A stretch of 41,725 nt of DNA, from positions 1-41,725 of the forward strand of contig DAAK01000079.1 of the NCBI GenBank assembly GCA_001701075.1, in the 5' to 3' direction. Position 1 is the first letter of the stretch; each line of letters begins with the position of its first letter. The notes below the pieces were generated by a model that saw nothing but the letters and a program-made list of their open reading frames with translations, was not told where the DNA came from and did not search any database. Source of the DNA: Bacteroidales bacterium GP3 (GTDB taxonomy: Bacteria; Bacteroidota; Bacteroidia; Bacteroidales; Muribaculaceae). This document shows, piece after piece, positions 8,140 to 17,161 of the stretch. The translations under genes were made by a program, and so were the position numbers.

Positions 8140-9771
8140 ATGAAAATGAACAAACTTCTATTGGGTGATGAGGCCTTTGCATTGGGCGCAATCAATGCAG
8201 GACTCAGTGGTGCTTACGGCTATCCGGGTACCCCTTCTACAGAAATCATGGAGTTTATACAAGCCAATCCTGTAGCTAAGGAAAGATGTATACATTCCCA
8301 TTGGTCTTCAAATGAAAAGACCGCTTATGAAGAGGCATTGGGCATGTCTTATGCTGGAAAACGATCCATTGTCACAATGAAACATGTAGGTCTTAACGCT
8401 TCTGCAGATGCATTCGTGAATTCCGGGATGACTGGTGCCAACGGAGGAATGCTTGTGGCAGTTGCCGACGACCCTTCAATGCATTCCTCACAAAACGAAC
8501 AAGACACACGTTTCTACGGAGAATTTGCTTTTATTCCGGTGCTTGAACCTTCGAATCAGCAAGAGGCTTATGACATGGCAAAATACGGATTCAATCTTTC
8601 CGAAAAATTTGAAATTCCAGTCATAATAAGATTCGTGACAAGACTGAGCCATTCGAGAGCCACCGTAGAAGTTGAGACTCAAGCTGAAGCTGAAAACAGC
8701 ATTCATTTTCCCGAAGATGGCAGGAGATGGGTGCTGATGCCAGGAAACTCAAGAGTTCGATATAAAGATCTCATCAAAGTATACGACAAGCTTGAGATGA
8801 ACTCAGAAATTTCTCCTTACAATGTCTATACGCCAGGAAAGGATCATAGTCTTGGTATTGTTGTGAGCGGCATAGCTTCTAATTATCTCAACGAACTTTT
8901 TCCTGAAGGATGTCCCTTCCCGACTGTCAAGATTTCGCAATATCCTCTACCGAAAACCATGCTCAGCGGACTTGCCAAAGAATGTAACGAGTTGGTGGTG
9001 ATTGAGGAAGGCCAACCATTTATCGAGAATAATTTGCGTGGCATTATGGATTCAGGAGTCAAGATTTATGGCAAGCTTGATGGCTCTTTGGTCCGCACAG
9101 GAGAATTGAATCCTGACAGAGTGATGGAATGTCTGATTAAGATTAAGCCTGAACTTAACGCAATCAAGGCTGGAGAAATTAGGGAAAATTGCGATATCAC
9201 TGTTGCTCGCCCACCATCCTTGTGTAAGGGTTGTGGACATAGAGATGTATACCAGGCACTCAACGACGTTCTTTCTAAGTATGATGATGCCAGAGTGTTT
9301 GGCGATATAGGATGCTACACATTAGGATATCTTGCTCCTTTCAAGGCTCTCCATACTGTGCTTGATATGGGAGCTTCTATAACTATGGCAAAGGGCGCAT
9401 CTGAAGCTGGAGTTCATCCATCAGTAGCTGTGATTGGTGATTCCACTTTCACTCATTCAGGATTGTCAGGTCTGCTTGACGCAGTAAATGAAGACAGTAA
9501 TATCCTCGTTATTATATCCGACAATCTCACTACAGGCATGACAGGAGGCCAGGATTCACAAGGCACAGGGAAGATTGAGGAGATTTGTCTTGGCCTTGGA
9601 GTGAAACAGGAACATCTGCATACGATAGATTCTCTTCCGAAGAATCACGATGAGATGGTGAAGCTATTTAAGGAAGCGATCGACCATAAGGGACTTTCGG
9701 TTGTAGTCTCGCGCCGCGAATGTATTCAGACAGCAAGGCGCCATGGTGCTCATAGAGGTCCGAAGACTTAA
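8140..9771 (+). CDS. iorA: Indolepyruvate-type ferredoxin oxidoreductase, alpha subunit (no ferredoxin domain)
   Basis: This 543-aa protein follows the IorA plan. The N-terminal pyrimidine-binding domain begins LGDEAFALGAINAGLSGAYGYPGTPSTEIME. The C-terminal TPP-binding domain has SLCKGCGHRD (359-368), GDIGCYTLGY, GDSTFTHSGLSGLLDA and SDNLTTGMTGGQDS. With IorB it oxidatively decarboxylates aryl- or other 2-oxoacids to acyl-CoA plus reduced ferredoxin. It ends at ...RRECIQTARRHGAHRGPKT, without the 2x[4Fe-4S] ferredoxin domain typical of archaeal IorA. Cysteines C362, C365, C392 and C528 could still bind one proximal cluster, as in the KorB-type beta subunits of 2-oxoglutarate:ferredoxin oxidoreductase. 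A second ATG at 8146 is an alternative start. Substrate range is unproven. Confidence 0.92.
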   Translation: MKMNKLLLGDEAFALGAINAGLSGAYGYPGTPSTEIMEFIQANPVAKERCIHSHWSSNEKTAYEEALGMSYAGKRSIVTMKHVGLNASADAFVNSGMTGANGGMLVAVADDPSMHSSQNEQDTRFYGEFAFIPVLEPSNQQEAYDMAKYGFNLSEKFEIPVIIRFVTRLSHSRATVEVETQAEAENSIHFPEDGRRWVLMPGNSRVRYKDLIKVYDKLEMNSEISPYNVYTPGKDHSLGIVVSGIASNYLNELFPEGCPFPTVKISQYPLPKTMLSGLAKECNELVVIEEGQPFIENNLRGIMDSGVKIYGKLDGSLVRTGELNPDRVMECLIKIKPELNAIKAGEIRENCDITVARPPSLCKGCGHRDVYQALNDVLSKYDDARVFGDIGCYTLGYLAPFKALHTVLDMGASITMAKGASEAGVHPSVAVIGDSTFTHSGLSGLLDAVNEDSNILVIISDNLTTGMTGGQDSQGTGKIEEICLGLGVKQEHLHTIDSLPKNHDEMVKLFKEAIDHKGLSVVVSRRECIQTARRHGAHRGPKT

Positions 9772-9826
9772 TTGTTTAATCGTTTAAATGTTTGATCGTT
9801 TGATTAAGTATTAAAAATCAGTTATC

Positions 9827-10414
9827 ATGAAAACAGATATAGTACTTGCCGGAGTTGGCGGTCAGGGAATACTAAGTGTAGCAACTATTCTTGGAGTTGC
9901 CGCCCTTAAGGAGGGTCTTAATATCAAGCAAGCAGAAGTGCACGGAATGAGCCAAAGAGGTGGAGATGTGCAATCAACGTTACGAATTTCATCCGCCCCA
10001 ATACATTCCGATTTGATACCTAATGGGAAAGCTGATCTAATAGTGAGTCTTGAACCAATGGAGGCATTAAGATATCTTCCTTCTCTTTCTCCTGAAGGCT
10101 GGATTGTGACATCAACTGCGCCATTTGTCAACATACCAAATTATCCTGACATTAAGGAAATTGAAAAGGAACTTGAAAGGGCTGGAAATGTCATAGCTTT
10201 TGATATGGAAGAGATGGCAAAGGAAAAGGCATCTCCAAGATCAAGCAATATGGTACTTCTTGGAGCAGCTTCCCACTTCATCGAAATCACATCCGATAAA
10301 ATTGAAGATGCCATCAGAAGTGTCTTCTCTTCAAAGGGAGAAGCAATTGTGGAATCAAATCTGAAGGCTTTCCGTGCTGGACGCGAAAAGGCTGATTCCT
10401 TCATAGCAAAGTAA
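9827..10414 (+). CDS. iorB: Indolepyruvate-type ferredoxin oxidoreductase, beta subunit
   Basis: This 195-aa protein is of typical IorB (gamma-domain) length. It opens with LAGVGGQGILS (residues 7-17) and has AEVHGMSQRGGDVQSTLRIS (~36-55), both hallmarks of the CoA/gamma domain of 2-oxoacid:ferredoxin oxidoreductases. It contains no cysteine, so all iron-sulfur ligands must come from IorA or a partner. It lies 55 bp after iorA. That gap holds an AT-rich repeat also found near the efflux operon (GTTTAATCGTTTA at 9774-9786). Confidence 0.93.
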   Translation: MKTDIVLAGVGGQGILSVATILGVAALKEGLNIKQAEVHGMSQRGGDVQSTLRISSAPIHSDLIPNGKADLIVSLEPMEALRYLPSLSPEGWIVTSTAPFVNIPNYPDIKEIEKELERAGNVIAFDMEEMAKEKASPRSSNMVLLGAASHFIEITSDKIEDAIRSVFSSKGEAIVESNLKAFRAGREKADSFIAK

Positions 10415-10432
10415 AAATTAAAATGCTGAGTT

Positions 10433-11737
10433 ATGTTTCCGATAACACATGAAATATTGAAAAAAACAGCTTCCGAACTTGGAATTTTAGATATCTCTAC
10501 TGCCACTATAAGGCAGATCGTGGCCTTATCATCCGCACTTGAGAAGGAAGCAAATGAAAAATTCATGCATCTTGAACTTGGTAATCCTGGATTGCCTGCT
10601 TCATATATAGGAGTGGAGGCAGAAATAGCAGCATTGAAAGAGGGGATTGCCAACACATATCCTGCCATCAACGGTATCCCGGAATTAAAAAAGGCCGGTT
10701 CTCGGTTCATAAAAGCCTTTATGGATGTTGATATTCCGGAGAAGACGATAATCCCGACAGTTGGCTCTATGCAAGCTTGCTTCACCCTTGAGCTACTTTT
10801 GAGCCAACGGCTTCCGGGACGCGACACAATACTTTTCTTTAATCCTGGATTTCCGGCGCAGAGACATCAGGCAAAGGTTCTTGGTATAGGCATGGAACAG
10901 TTTGATATCTATGAGTACAGAGGGAAAGCCTTAGAAGCCAAATTGGAGGAGATATTGTCGAAGGGTAATATCACTGCTATGATTTACTCCAATCCCAACA
11001 ATCCATCATGGATCAATCTGACACAAGAGGAACTTGAGATAGTAGGCCGAATGGCTACAAAATATGACGTAATTGTCATAGAAGACCTCGCTTATCTTGG
11101 CATGGATTTCCGTACTGATTTCAGTCATCCATTTGAAGCCCCCTATATCCCGACCATAGGTAAATATACCGACAATTTCATTATGATAGTATCCGGCTCC
11201 AAGATTTTCAGCTATGCTGGCCAACGCATTGCGATAGCTGCCATGAGCAAGTATGTCTATGAGCGTCAGTATGAATTCTTCACCCAATTTTATGAAATGC
11301 CAGCATTCGGAGACGCTTATGTCTTTGGAGTGCTTTACACCGCAAGTTCCGGAACAGCCCATTCTGCCCAACATGCACTGGCTGCCATGATGAATGCGGC
11401 ATGCGATGGAAAACTTAATTTCGTGGATGAGACTTCTGAATATGGAAGACGGGCTAAAATCATGAAGAAATGTTTTACTGACAATGGTTTCCATATCGTC
11501 TATGATAAGGATGGCGACAGACCTATTTCAGATGGATTTTTCTTCACTGTTGGTTATGGAAATATGGATGGGAAGACTCTTCAGGAAGAACTGCTGAGAT
11601 ATGGCATTTCTGCAATCACGCTTTCATCTACCGGTTCTGAGCAAGATGGGGTGAGAATTTGCGTGTCAACACTTTCAAAAGATGAGGATTTCAATATATT
11701 AGATCAACGGTTAAAGACTTTTAGGAATGAACATTAA
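10433..11737 (+). CDS. Aminotransferase class I/II (PLP-dependent)
   Basis: This 434-aa protein has the fold type I aminotransferase pattern. NPGLPA occurs early, TVGSMQACF is the PLP phosphate-binding region, and NPNNPSW and VIEDLAYLGMD (PLP ring) come next. The Schiff-base lysine is K257 in VSGSKIFSYAGQRIA, and an arginine in DGVRICVS may bind the substrate carboxylate. It is unusual among aspartate/aromatic aminotransferases in its long N-terminal segment. It lies 18 bp after iorB and overlaps the CoA-transferase gene by 11 bp, so it probably supplies the 2-oxoacid that IorAB oxidises. Aromatic amino acids are the natural guess; branched-chain substrates are also possible. Confidence 0.88.
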   Translation: MFPITHEILKKTASELGILDISTATIRQIVALSSALEKEANEKFMHLELGNPGLPASYIGVEAEIAALKEGIANTYPAINGIPELKKAGSRFIKAFMDVDIPEKTIIPTVGSMQACFTLELLLSQRLPGRDTILFFNPGFPAQRHQAKVLGIGMEQFDIYEYRGKALEAKLEEILSKGNITAMIYSNPNNPSWINLTQEELEIVGRMATKYDVIVIEDLAYLGMDFRTDFSHPFEAPYIPTIGKYTDNFIMIVSGSKIFSYAGQRIAIAAMSKYVYERQYEFFTQFYEMPAFGDAYVFGVLYTASSGTAHSAQHALAAMMNAACDGKLNFVDETSEYGRRAKIMKKCFTDNGFHIVYDKDGDRPISDGFFFTVGYGNMDGKTLQEELLRYGISAITLSSTGSEQDGVRICVSTLSKDEDFNILDQRLKTFRNEH

Positions 11738-13031
11738 CCCCCGCTATATGACTGCTGAAGAAGCAGTGAAACTTATTGAAAATGGAGATCATGTATTTAT
11801 CCAAGGTAGCACTTCCACACCGGAAGTGCTTTGCCGTGCTTTAGCCGACCGAGGAAAAGAACTTCGGGATGTGACTCTCTACTCTGCTTTTGCGGTATGT
11901 AAAGGCGAGGCTCCATATTGCAATAAAGAATATATAGATGCATTCAATGTGGAGAGTTTCTTCGTTTCAAACGGTGTTCGTCGATGGATTCAGGAGGGAT
12001 ATGGAAGCACTATTCCGCGTTTTTTGGGAGAAGTTCCTGCATTGATGCGCGATGGCACATGTAGAGTAGATGTTGCCCTTCTAAATTGCTCTATGCCAAA
12101 TGAGGAAGGCTATGTCAGTTTCGGAGTTTCGGCTGATCTTGCTACTGCTGCAGTAGAATGTGCCGACCGGATTATAGCTCAGATAAATCCTCATATGCCT
12201 TTCAGCTATGGTGATCCAGTGATCCACATTGACAAGCTTTCAGCTGCTGTCATGGTAGATGATCCATTGGTAGAAGTGCCGACTGCCATTCCAACTGACG
12301 ACGAAATAAAAATCGGCAATCATATTGCAGAATTAATACCTGATGGGGCCACGCTTCAGATTGGAGTCGGTGGTATTCCAAATGCTGTAATCCGTGCTCT
12401 TTATGACCATCAGCATCTCGGTCTTCATACGGAGGCTATGACCGATGGCGTACTTCCCTTGTTAGAAAAGGGAATAATAGACAATAGTCTGAAGAAAGTG
12501 ATGCCTGGCAAGTCGGTCGCTTCTCTTGCTTTGGGTTCAAGAAAACTTTATGACTATATGGATGGCAATGAGGATATCATATTCAAGGATGTGGCTTGGA
12601 CAAACAATCCTTATGTTATAGCTCAGAACCCCAAAGTGGTCAGTATCAATTCTTGCCTTGAAATCGACCTTACTGGGCAGATATGTGCTGACTCCATAGG
12701 CACTAAGATATTCTCTGGAATTGGAGGACAGCATGACTTCGTATATGGTTCTCAATTATCAGATGGCGGCTTGTCATTCTTAGCTATGCTCTCTAAGACT
12801 AATAAGGGTTTGAATAAAATTAAACCGGTTCTGACTGAGGGGGCGGGCGTGGTCACGACTCGGTTCCAGACCAATTATGTTGTGACAGAGTATGGAGCTG
12901 TTGACCTACGGGGAAAAGACCTTGCCCAGCGTGCAAAACTACTGATATCAATAGCTGCTCCAGAGTTTAGGGAAGAACTTGAAAAAGCGGCAGCCCTAAG
13001 GTTTGGCCACTCATTCCTCCGATTAAAATAG
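11727..13031 (+). CDS. Acetyl-CoA hydrolase/transferase family CoA-transferase (4-hydroxybutyrate CoA-transferase-like)
   Basis: This 434-aa protein matches the family I CoA-transferases that include 4-hydroxybutyrate CoA-transferase and acetyl-CoA hydrolase. The catalytic glutamate is E236 in LHTEAMTDGVLPL, which forms the glutamyl-CoA thioester. Other family blocks are LQIGVGGIPNAV, FSGIGGQHDFV and TNYVVTEYGAVDLRGK. It begins inside the aminotransferase gene (11-bp overlap), so the two are translationally coupled. Placed last in an aminotransferase/IOR operon, it most likely moves CoA from the arylacetyl- or acyl-CoA made by IorAB to acetate, succinate or butyrate, conserving the thioester energy. 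True 4-hydroxybutyrate use is an alternative. No clear terminator follows. Confidence 0.9.
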   Translation: MNINPRYMTAEEAVKLIENGDHVFIQGSTSTPEVLCRALADRGKELRDVTLYSAFAVCKGEAPYCNKEYIDAFNVESFFVSNGVRRWIQEGYGSTIPRFLGEVPALMRDGTCRVDVALLNCSMPNEEGYVSFGVSADLATAAVECADRIIAQINPHMPFSYGDPVIHIDKLSAAVMVDDPLVEVPTAIPTDDEIKIGNHIAELIPDGATLQIGVGGIPNAVIRALYDHQHLGLHTEAMTDGVLPLLEKGIIDNSLKKVMPGKSVASLALGSRKLYDYMDGNEDIIFKDVAWTNNPYVIAQNPKVVSINSCLEIDLTGQICADSIGTKIFSGIGGQHDFVYGSQLSDGGLSFLAMLSKTNKGLNKIKPVLTEGAGVVTTRFQTNYVVTEYGAVDLRGKDLAQRAKLLISIAAPEFREELEKAAALRFGHSFLRLK

Positions 13032-13175
13032 ACAATGATTTCTGCTCTTCCTCTCTCATTTTTTCAACTTATGCTTGCGAAAGTTTCTTTCTAAGGTGAT
13101 AATGATTATAGGTAAAAGTGTTATAATGTTATGAAGGCAATGCTTTCGAAAGTTAATTTATAAAGTCCCAATATT

Positions 13176-16100
13176 ATGTCATCATTTAAAATTACTCAGC
13201 CTGATTTTTGGCTTGAAATTAGAAAAGAGTACATTATTGAAAATTTTGAAAAACTTCTTTATTATATACGTCGATATCAGTATAATGGGGAAAAAGATTC
13301 AGGAAATGGAGAGTTTCTTAATACATGTCGCTACCTTGTAGACCTTGCTGATGAACTTGCAGAATATTCCTTATCAAGAACCTTTATTTCTACTCCGGAA
13401 TTTAAGCTTTCAGGGTCGGATATGGTAGTTTCTGATGTCCTTGCCTATAGAATAATTGTAGCAGCAATAATTGCGTCACAAAAAATAGGTGAGGACCAGC
13501 ATTTGCTAATCAGGCGTTTACTGAATCTTCTTGTTGTGGCTCAAAAGATGCCACACACAGACATTGCTGATGATCTGATTTATGTGACCACAAACTGTAT
13601 ACGGAAATCTCCTATCACCAATCTTGGATTGACGTGGAATGATATAGAAAATACCGAGACATTCAGTGCGATTAGAGTGCTTCATAATCTAAGTCACACT
13701 AAGTTTGATGTCAGTGGAGGAAAGGAAGCTCTCTATGAAGGCAAGGGTACAGTAGTATTTACGGATGATGCAGTTTTGGCAGCTCCCGTCAATAAGACAG
13801 ATTTCTTAAAGGGTAATCTCTCGGAATATGTTTCTATAGGCAAAAGCATAAAGCTTCTGCTGCCGAAAAGTGACCATATGAAGAGCCCTGATTCTGTGGA
13901 TGACATAGCAGAGGGGATGACTTTTATCACAAGGGCTCAAGGAGGAGTAAAGACAAGTACGGCAGAACCCAAACGCAAATATGCTGCCGGAGCTATTATC
14001 CCGGTCAAGATTAAATCAAGCTACGGCGTAAAAGTCGAGGCAGAAACTATCAACAAGGAATATGAGAAAATTTCTGGAAAGATTAATATAAATCTTCAGG
14101 AATCATTAAGATATGCTGATATTTTTCAAGTACTCTCCTTTTTCAGTGCCGGAAGGCGACTATATGTGGAGTATACACCGGAAAACAATGAATTCTGCTT
14201 TGAATTGAAGGGTGGTTTCAATCAGTTTTATCTTGAATATGCAAATCAGATGAGGGGCGAATCTTTGCCTGGGGTATATATCGGAGACTATTCCGCAGGA
14301 ACCCAATGGCTTACAGAAGATGGGTTCTTGGTGAATGTAATGGGGAAGATAACAAAAGAAGAGATGCTTGAGGCGATGGAACACAAAATTCCATTGACAG
14401 TAAGAATCAACTCATCCAAGGTGATTCCAGGCACCGTACTCATCAATGGCACTATAGTAGATGATATAGAAATATATGGGTTGGATGAGCCGATTGTCGA
14501 CATTGAGTCTTACCAGCATGAGTGTTTCATTTATATATTTAGCCAATTCATCAAATTCTGTGATGAAAGTATCCCATTGGCTTCTGCAGATTCCCGTATC
14601 AATCAAATAGACAGCAGTGGTGTGATGGAAATTAGTAATATTCTGATGAGCCATCAGCGTTTGCTTTCTGATACGATGCCAAGACTCCTTTGTCTGCAAA
14701 CTGCACTTATGCTTTCGATAGCCTCCGGCGACTATACTATCAGTGCATATATACGTCACGAACTTGAGTATCAGATATCTGTGGCGAGATTTGCAGCAGG
14801 AGCCTCTCCAATGTCGATATCACTCTCCCACGGACCGATTCTCGACGGTATTCCTGAAGTGGAGAAACATGAGCGCATCATTTCGATGATAAGAAATTAT
14901 AAGGAGCCTGAGATAGATCATTCTGCCGAGAGAATCACCACTGATGAAAATGTGGAAGATACTGTAGATGGTCTGATAGATGCGTCTAATCGACTTATTG
15001 GAAAGATCGACGACAGGGAAATCTCCCGAATTAAGCTTGAATTAGCGCGTACTCTTGACGTAGATGACCAATATAGGAGTCCGGATCTTACTACCTATTA
15101 TGGAGTTGAGAGCGACACTCTGGAATTCAAGACATCGGCCGTATGCCCTCCGAAAAATAAGCTTAAGGGGAATGCAGAGTATGAACCTGAAACTCAAAAA
15201 TGGGCTATTCTGAAGACTATTTGCGGCTTCCTTAACTCAACTACTGGAGGAGAACTTTTGCTCGGAGTAAGGGATAATGGTATTGCATCCGGAATATCAC
15301 ACGATTATGATCTGCTTTATGAGGATAGAAGAATTCCAGAACCTAATTCCGACCGTTATCGCACTTATCTCAAGAATATCATTGACAATTCTTTTATAGC
15401 ATATAAATCGAGAGCTCAGAAGAAGAGTGTGACTACCGCAAATATCACCTATACCATTGAGATGAACAATGAAGGGCTGGAAATTCTTCGAATTCATGTC
15501 GATAGTTATCGTGGTGATATGGTTCATTTTCATCCGGATTGTCATAGACCTGAAGAGATTCAGGAGTCGTATATCCGTACGAGCGGAGCTACGGTTCCAA
15601 TGAGCAATACGGTAAGGGATCAGACATTGCTAAAGAAATATCATCTTGCCGGAGATAAGGAAGGAATCGGCATGGCTGCTATCTATGAGGCAAGAAACTC
15701 TAAAAAACGTGTTCTTCTTAAGGATTATACGTCGAGAAGCGGCATAAAAGATCATGAAGTAGAGGTCTTTCAGGTTTTCCCCGAATCCAAATGTATATTA
15801 GCTTATGACGTCGCTTCCCGGGATGTGCGGCTTTTCAAGACCTTGAGGTGGAAAGATGCCAAGATACTTGATAAGAACTGCACTCAAAGCAGCAGCTCGA
15901 AAAGAGATTTACGCCCTGATATATTTGGATTTGTATTTGATCCTTCAAAACCGGTTTATGACGTCAAGGTTCGGCTTACTCACTATGGTGCTTTGCTCTT
16001 GCAAGAAGAGTATCCAGGTGCAGAATCTGTATTGACTATGACAGGAAACAAGGATTTTCCATGGCTTATCACCTTAAGTCTGAATTCTTTGGAGGGCATT

Positions 16101-16178
16101 GGCCGGTTTGTAAGAGGACTCCCATCAGAATGTCTGGTAGAAAAAGAATCTGATCTTGGAGCATTTTTGCTATTATGA
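13176..16178 (+). CDS. 1000-aa AlbA_2 (Schlafen-like) protein with probable C-terminal WYL-like domain
   Basis: The first ~640 residues are not recognised. They are helical at the start (EIRKEYIIENFEKLLYYIRRYQ), then beta-rich around 230-440 (GAIIPVKIKSSYGVKVEAE), then helical again. Residues ~641-808 are a clear AlbA_2 domain: ESDTLEFKTSA, AILKTICGFLNSTTGGELLLGVRDNG, a strand with ILRIHVDSYRGD, and ESYIRTSGATVPM. AlbA_2 domains occur in nucleic-acid-binding, Schlafen-related bacterial proteins often annotated as ATP-binding. Residues ~832-990 resemble a WYL ligand-binding domain (KKRVLLKDY, CILAYDVASRDVRLFKTLRW, VRLTHYGALLLQEEYP); this is less certain. The gene overlaps a GNAT acetyltransferase by 4 bp. 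A regulatory or defence role is possible but unproven. Confidence 0.75.
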   Translation: MSSFKITQPDFWLEIRKEYIIENFEKLLYYIRRYQYNGEKDSGNGEFLNTCRYLVDLADELAEYSLSRTFISTPEFKLSGSDMVVSDVLAYRIIVAAIIASQKIGEDQHLLIRRLLNLLVVAQKMPHTDIADDLIYVTTNCIRKSPITNLGLTWNDIENTETFSAIRVLHNLSHTKFDVSGGKEALYEGKGTVVFTDDAVLAAPVNKTDFLKGNLSEYVSIGKSIKLLLPKSDHMKSPDSVDDIAEGMTFITRAQGGVKTSTAEPKRKYAAGAIIPVKIKSSYGVKVEAETINKEYEKISGKININLQESLRYADIFQVLSFFSAGRRLYVEYTPENNEFCFELKGGFNQFYLEYANQMRGESLPGVYIGDYSAGTQWLTEDGFLVNVMGKITKEEMLEAMEHKIPLTVRINSSKVIPGTVLINGTIVDDIEIYGLDEPIVDIESYQHECFIYIFSQFIKFCDESIPLASADSRINQIDSSGVMEISNILMSHQRLLSDTMPRLLCLQTALMLSIASGDYTISAYIRHELEYQISVARFAAGASPMSISLSHGPILDGIPEVEKHERIISMIRNYKEPEIDHSAERITTDENVEDTVDGLIDASNRLIGKIDDREISRIKLELARTLDVDDQYRSPDLTTYYGVESDTLEFKTSAVCPPKNKLKGNAEYEPETQKWAILKTICGFLNSTTGGELLLGVRDNGIASGISHDYDLLYEDRRIPEPNSDRYRTYLKNIIDNSFIAYKSRAQKKSVTTANITYTIEMNNEGLEILRIHVDSYRGDMVHFHPDCHRPEEIQESYIRTSGATVPMSNTVRDQTLLKKYHLAGDKEGIGMAAIYEARNSKKRVLLKDYTSRSGIKDHEVEVFQVFPESKCILAYDVASRDVRLFKTLRWKDAKILDKNCTQSSSSKRDLRPDIFGFVFDPSKPVYDVKVRLTHYGALLLQEEYPGAESVLTMTGNKDFPWLITLSLNSLEGIGRFVRGLPSECLVEKESDLGAFLLL

Positions 16179-17161
16179 TACAGAATTTCGCTTCAGATAA
16201 GATAAAAAGAGATATGATGGAGTTGTGGAAGTCTACCTTCCATGACTCCTCGCGCTATATTAAGCTTGTTTTTGACACGTATTTTAAGCCAGAAAATGCT
16301 TTTACTGTCTATGATGGAGAAAAGCTCATAGCGGCATTATTAGGAGTGGAATATGACTTCCAATCACCCCAAGATAATGGACAGATGGGCAAATTTAGAG
16401 GTCTATATCTTTGTGGATTGGCAACGCGTCCTGACTACCGGAAACGTGGAATAATGGGTGAGCTCATGAATAGGGTTGAGATTTCAGCCAAGGAAAGAGG
16501 CTTTCTTATGACGTTTCTGATTCCTGCGGATTCTCATCTTAGAGAATATTATCAAAAAAAGGGATATGTGAATGCGTCTTACAGAAGATGCGAGATGATG
16601 AAAAATGAAAAATCGGATGCTCCTGCGTCTTTGCATATTTATACATTTGCCGAACTTTTCGAACGAGGTAATATGGAATTCATCTGTGATCTTGCCCAAT
16701 GGTGTTGCGACCGGGAAAAGCTGGACAATCGATGTGTGTCAATTCTACATTCGAAGAAAGATATGGTCGCGATAATAGCAGAAAACGAGAATTCATTTTT
16801 TATCACCGAGAGCACGTTTGATCCAGAATATCCGATTCTCGCAAAAGTCATATGTGTAGTCTTTCCGACTAATCTTGATGAGGAAAAAAAGCAGTGGGGT
16901 ATTGTCGGAATCTATATTAAGGATGACAATGAAGATATCTTAAGCGAACTTCCGCAAGTAAAGCTTCCCGAAAAGATCAGAGATACAATTAAGAAAATCC
17001 ATCCAGATTATGATGTGGAATTAAATCTTCCATACACTGGAAGGGAATTGATGAAACAAGGAAAGGCTGAATCATATGCAATGGTAAAATGTATTGCAGA
17101 AAATGAGAATTACAAAAATATTGAGAATCAAATTTTCAAAATATCCCTAATGTTGGATTGA
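16175..17161 (+). CDS. GNAT-family N-acetyltransferase
   Basis: This 328-aa protein has an N-terminal GNAT fold. Acetyl-CoA motif A is at residues ~73-98 (YLCGLATRPDYRKRGIMGELMNRV), where RKRGIMG is the pyrophosphate loop. Motif B follows (FLIPADSHLREYYQKKGYV, ~111-129). The ~190-aa C-terminal half is not recognised; its layout (GNAT plus a C-terminal domain) recalls Eis-type acetyltransferases in outline only. The start codon overlaps the stop of the AlbA_2 gene (ATGA), which implies that the two are made together and may act in the same process. The acceptor substrate is unknown. Confidence 0.82.
   Translation: MIQNFASDKIKRDMMELWKSTFHDSSRYIKLVFDTYFKPENAFTVYDGEKLIAALLGVEYDFQSPQDNGQMGKFRGLYLCGLATRPDYRKRGIMGELMNRVEISAKERGFLMTFLIPADSHLREYYQKKGYVNASYRRCEMMKNEKSDAPASLHIYTFAELFERGNMEFICDLAQWCCDREKLDNRCVSILHSKKDMVAIIAENENSFFITESTFDPEYPILAKVICVVFPTNLDEEKKQWGIVGIYIKDDNEDILSELPQVKLPEKIRDTIKKIHPDYDVELNLPYTGRELMKQGKAESYAMVKCIAENENYKNIENQIFKISLMLD

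Noticed and set aside
10141..10827. 228-codon minus-strand ORF opposite iorB and the aminotransferase
   Set aside because: It overlaps two confidently assigned genes in the opposite strand and has no family resemblance.
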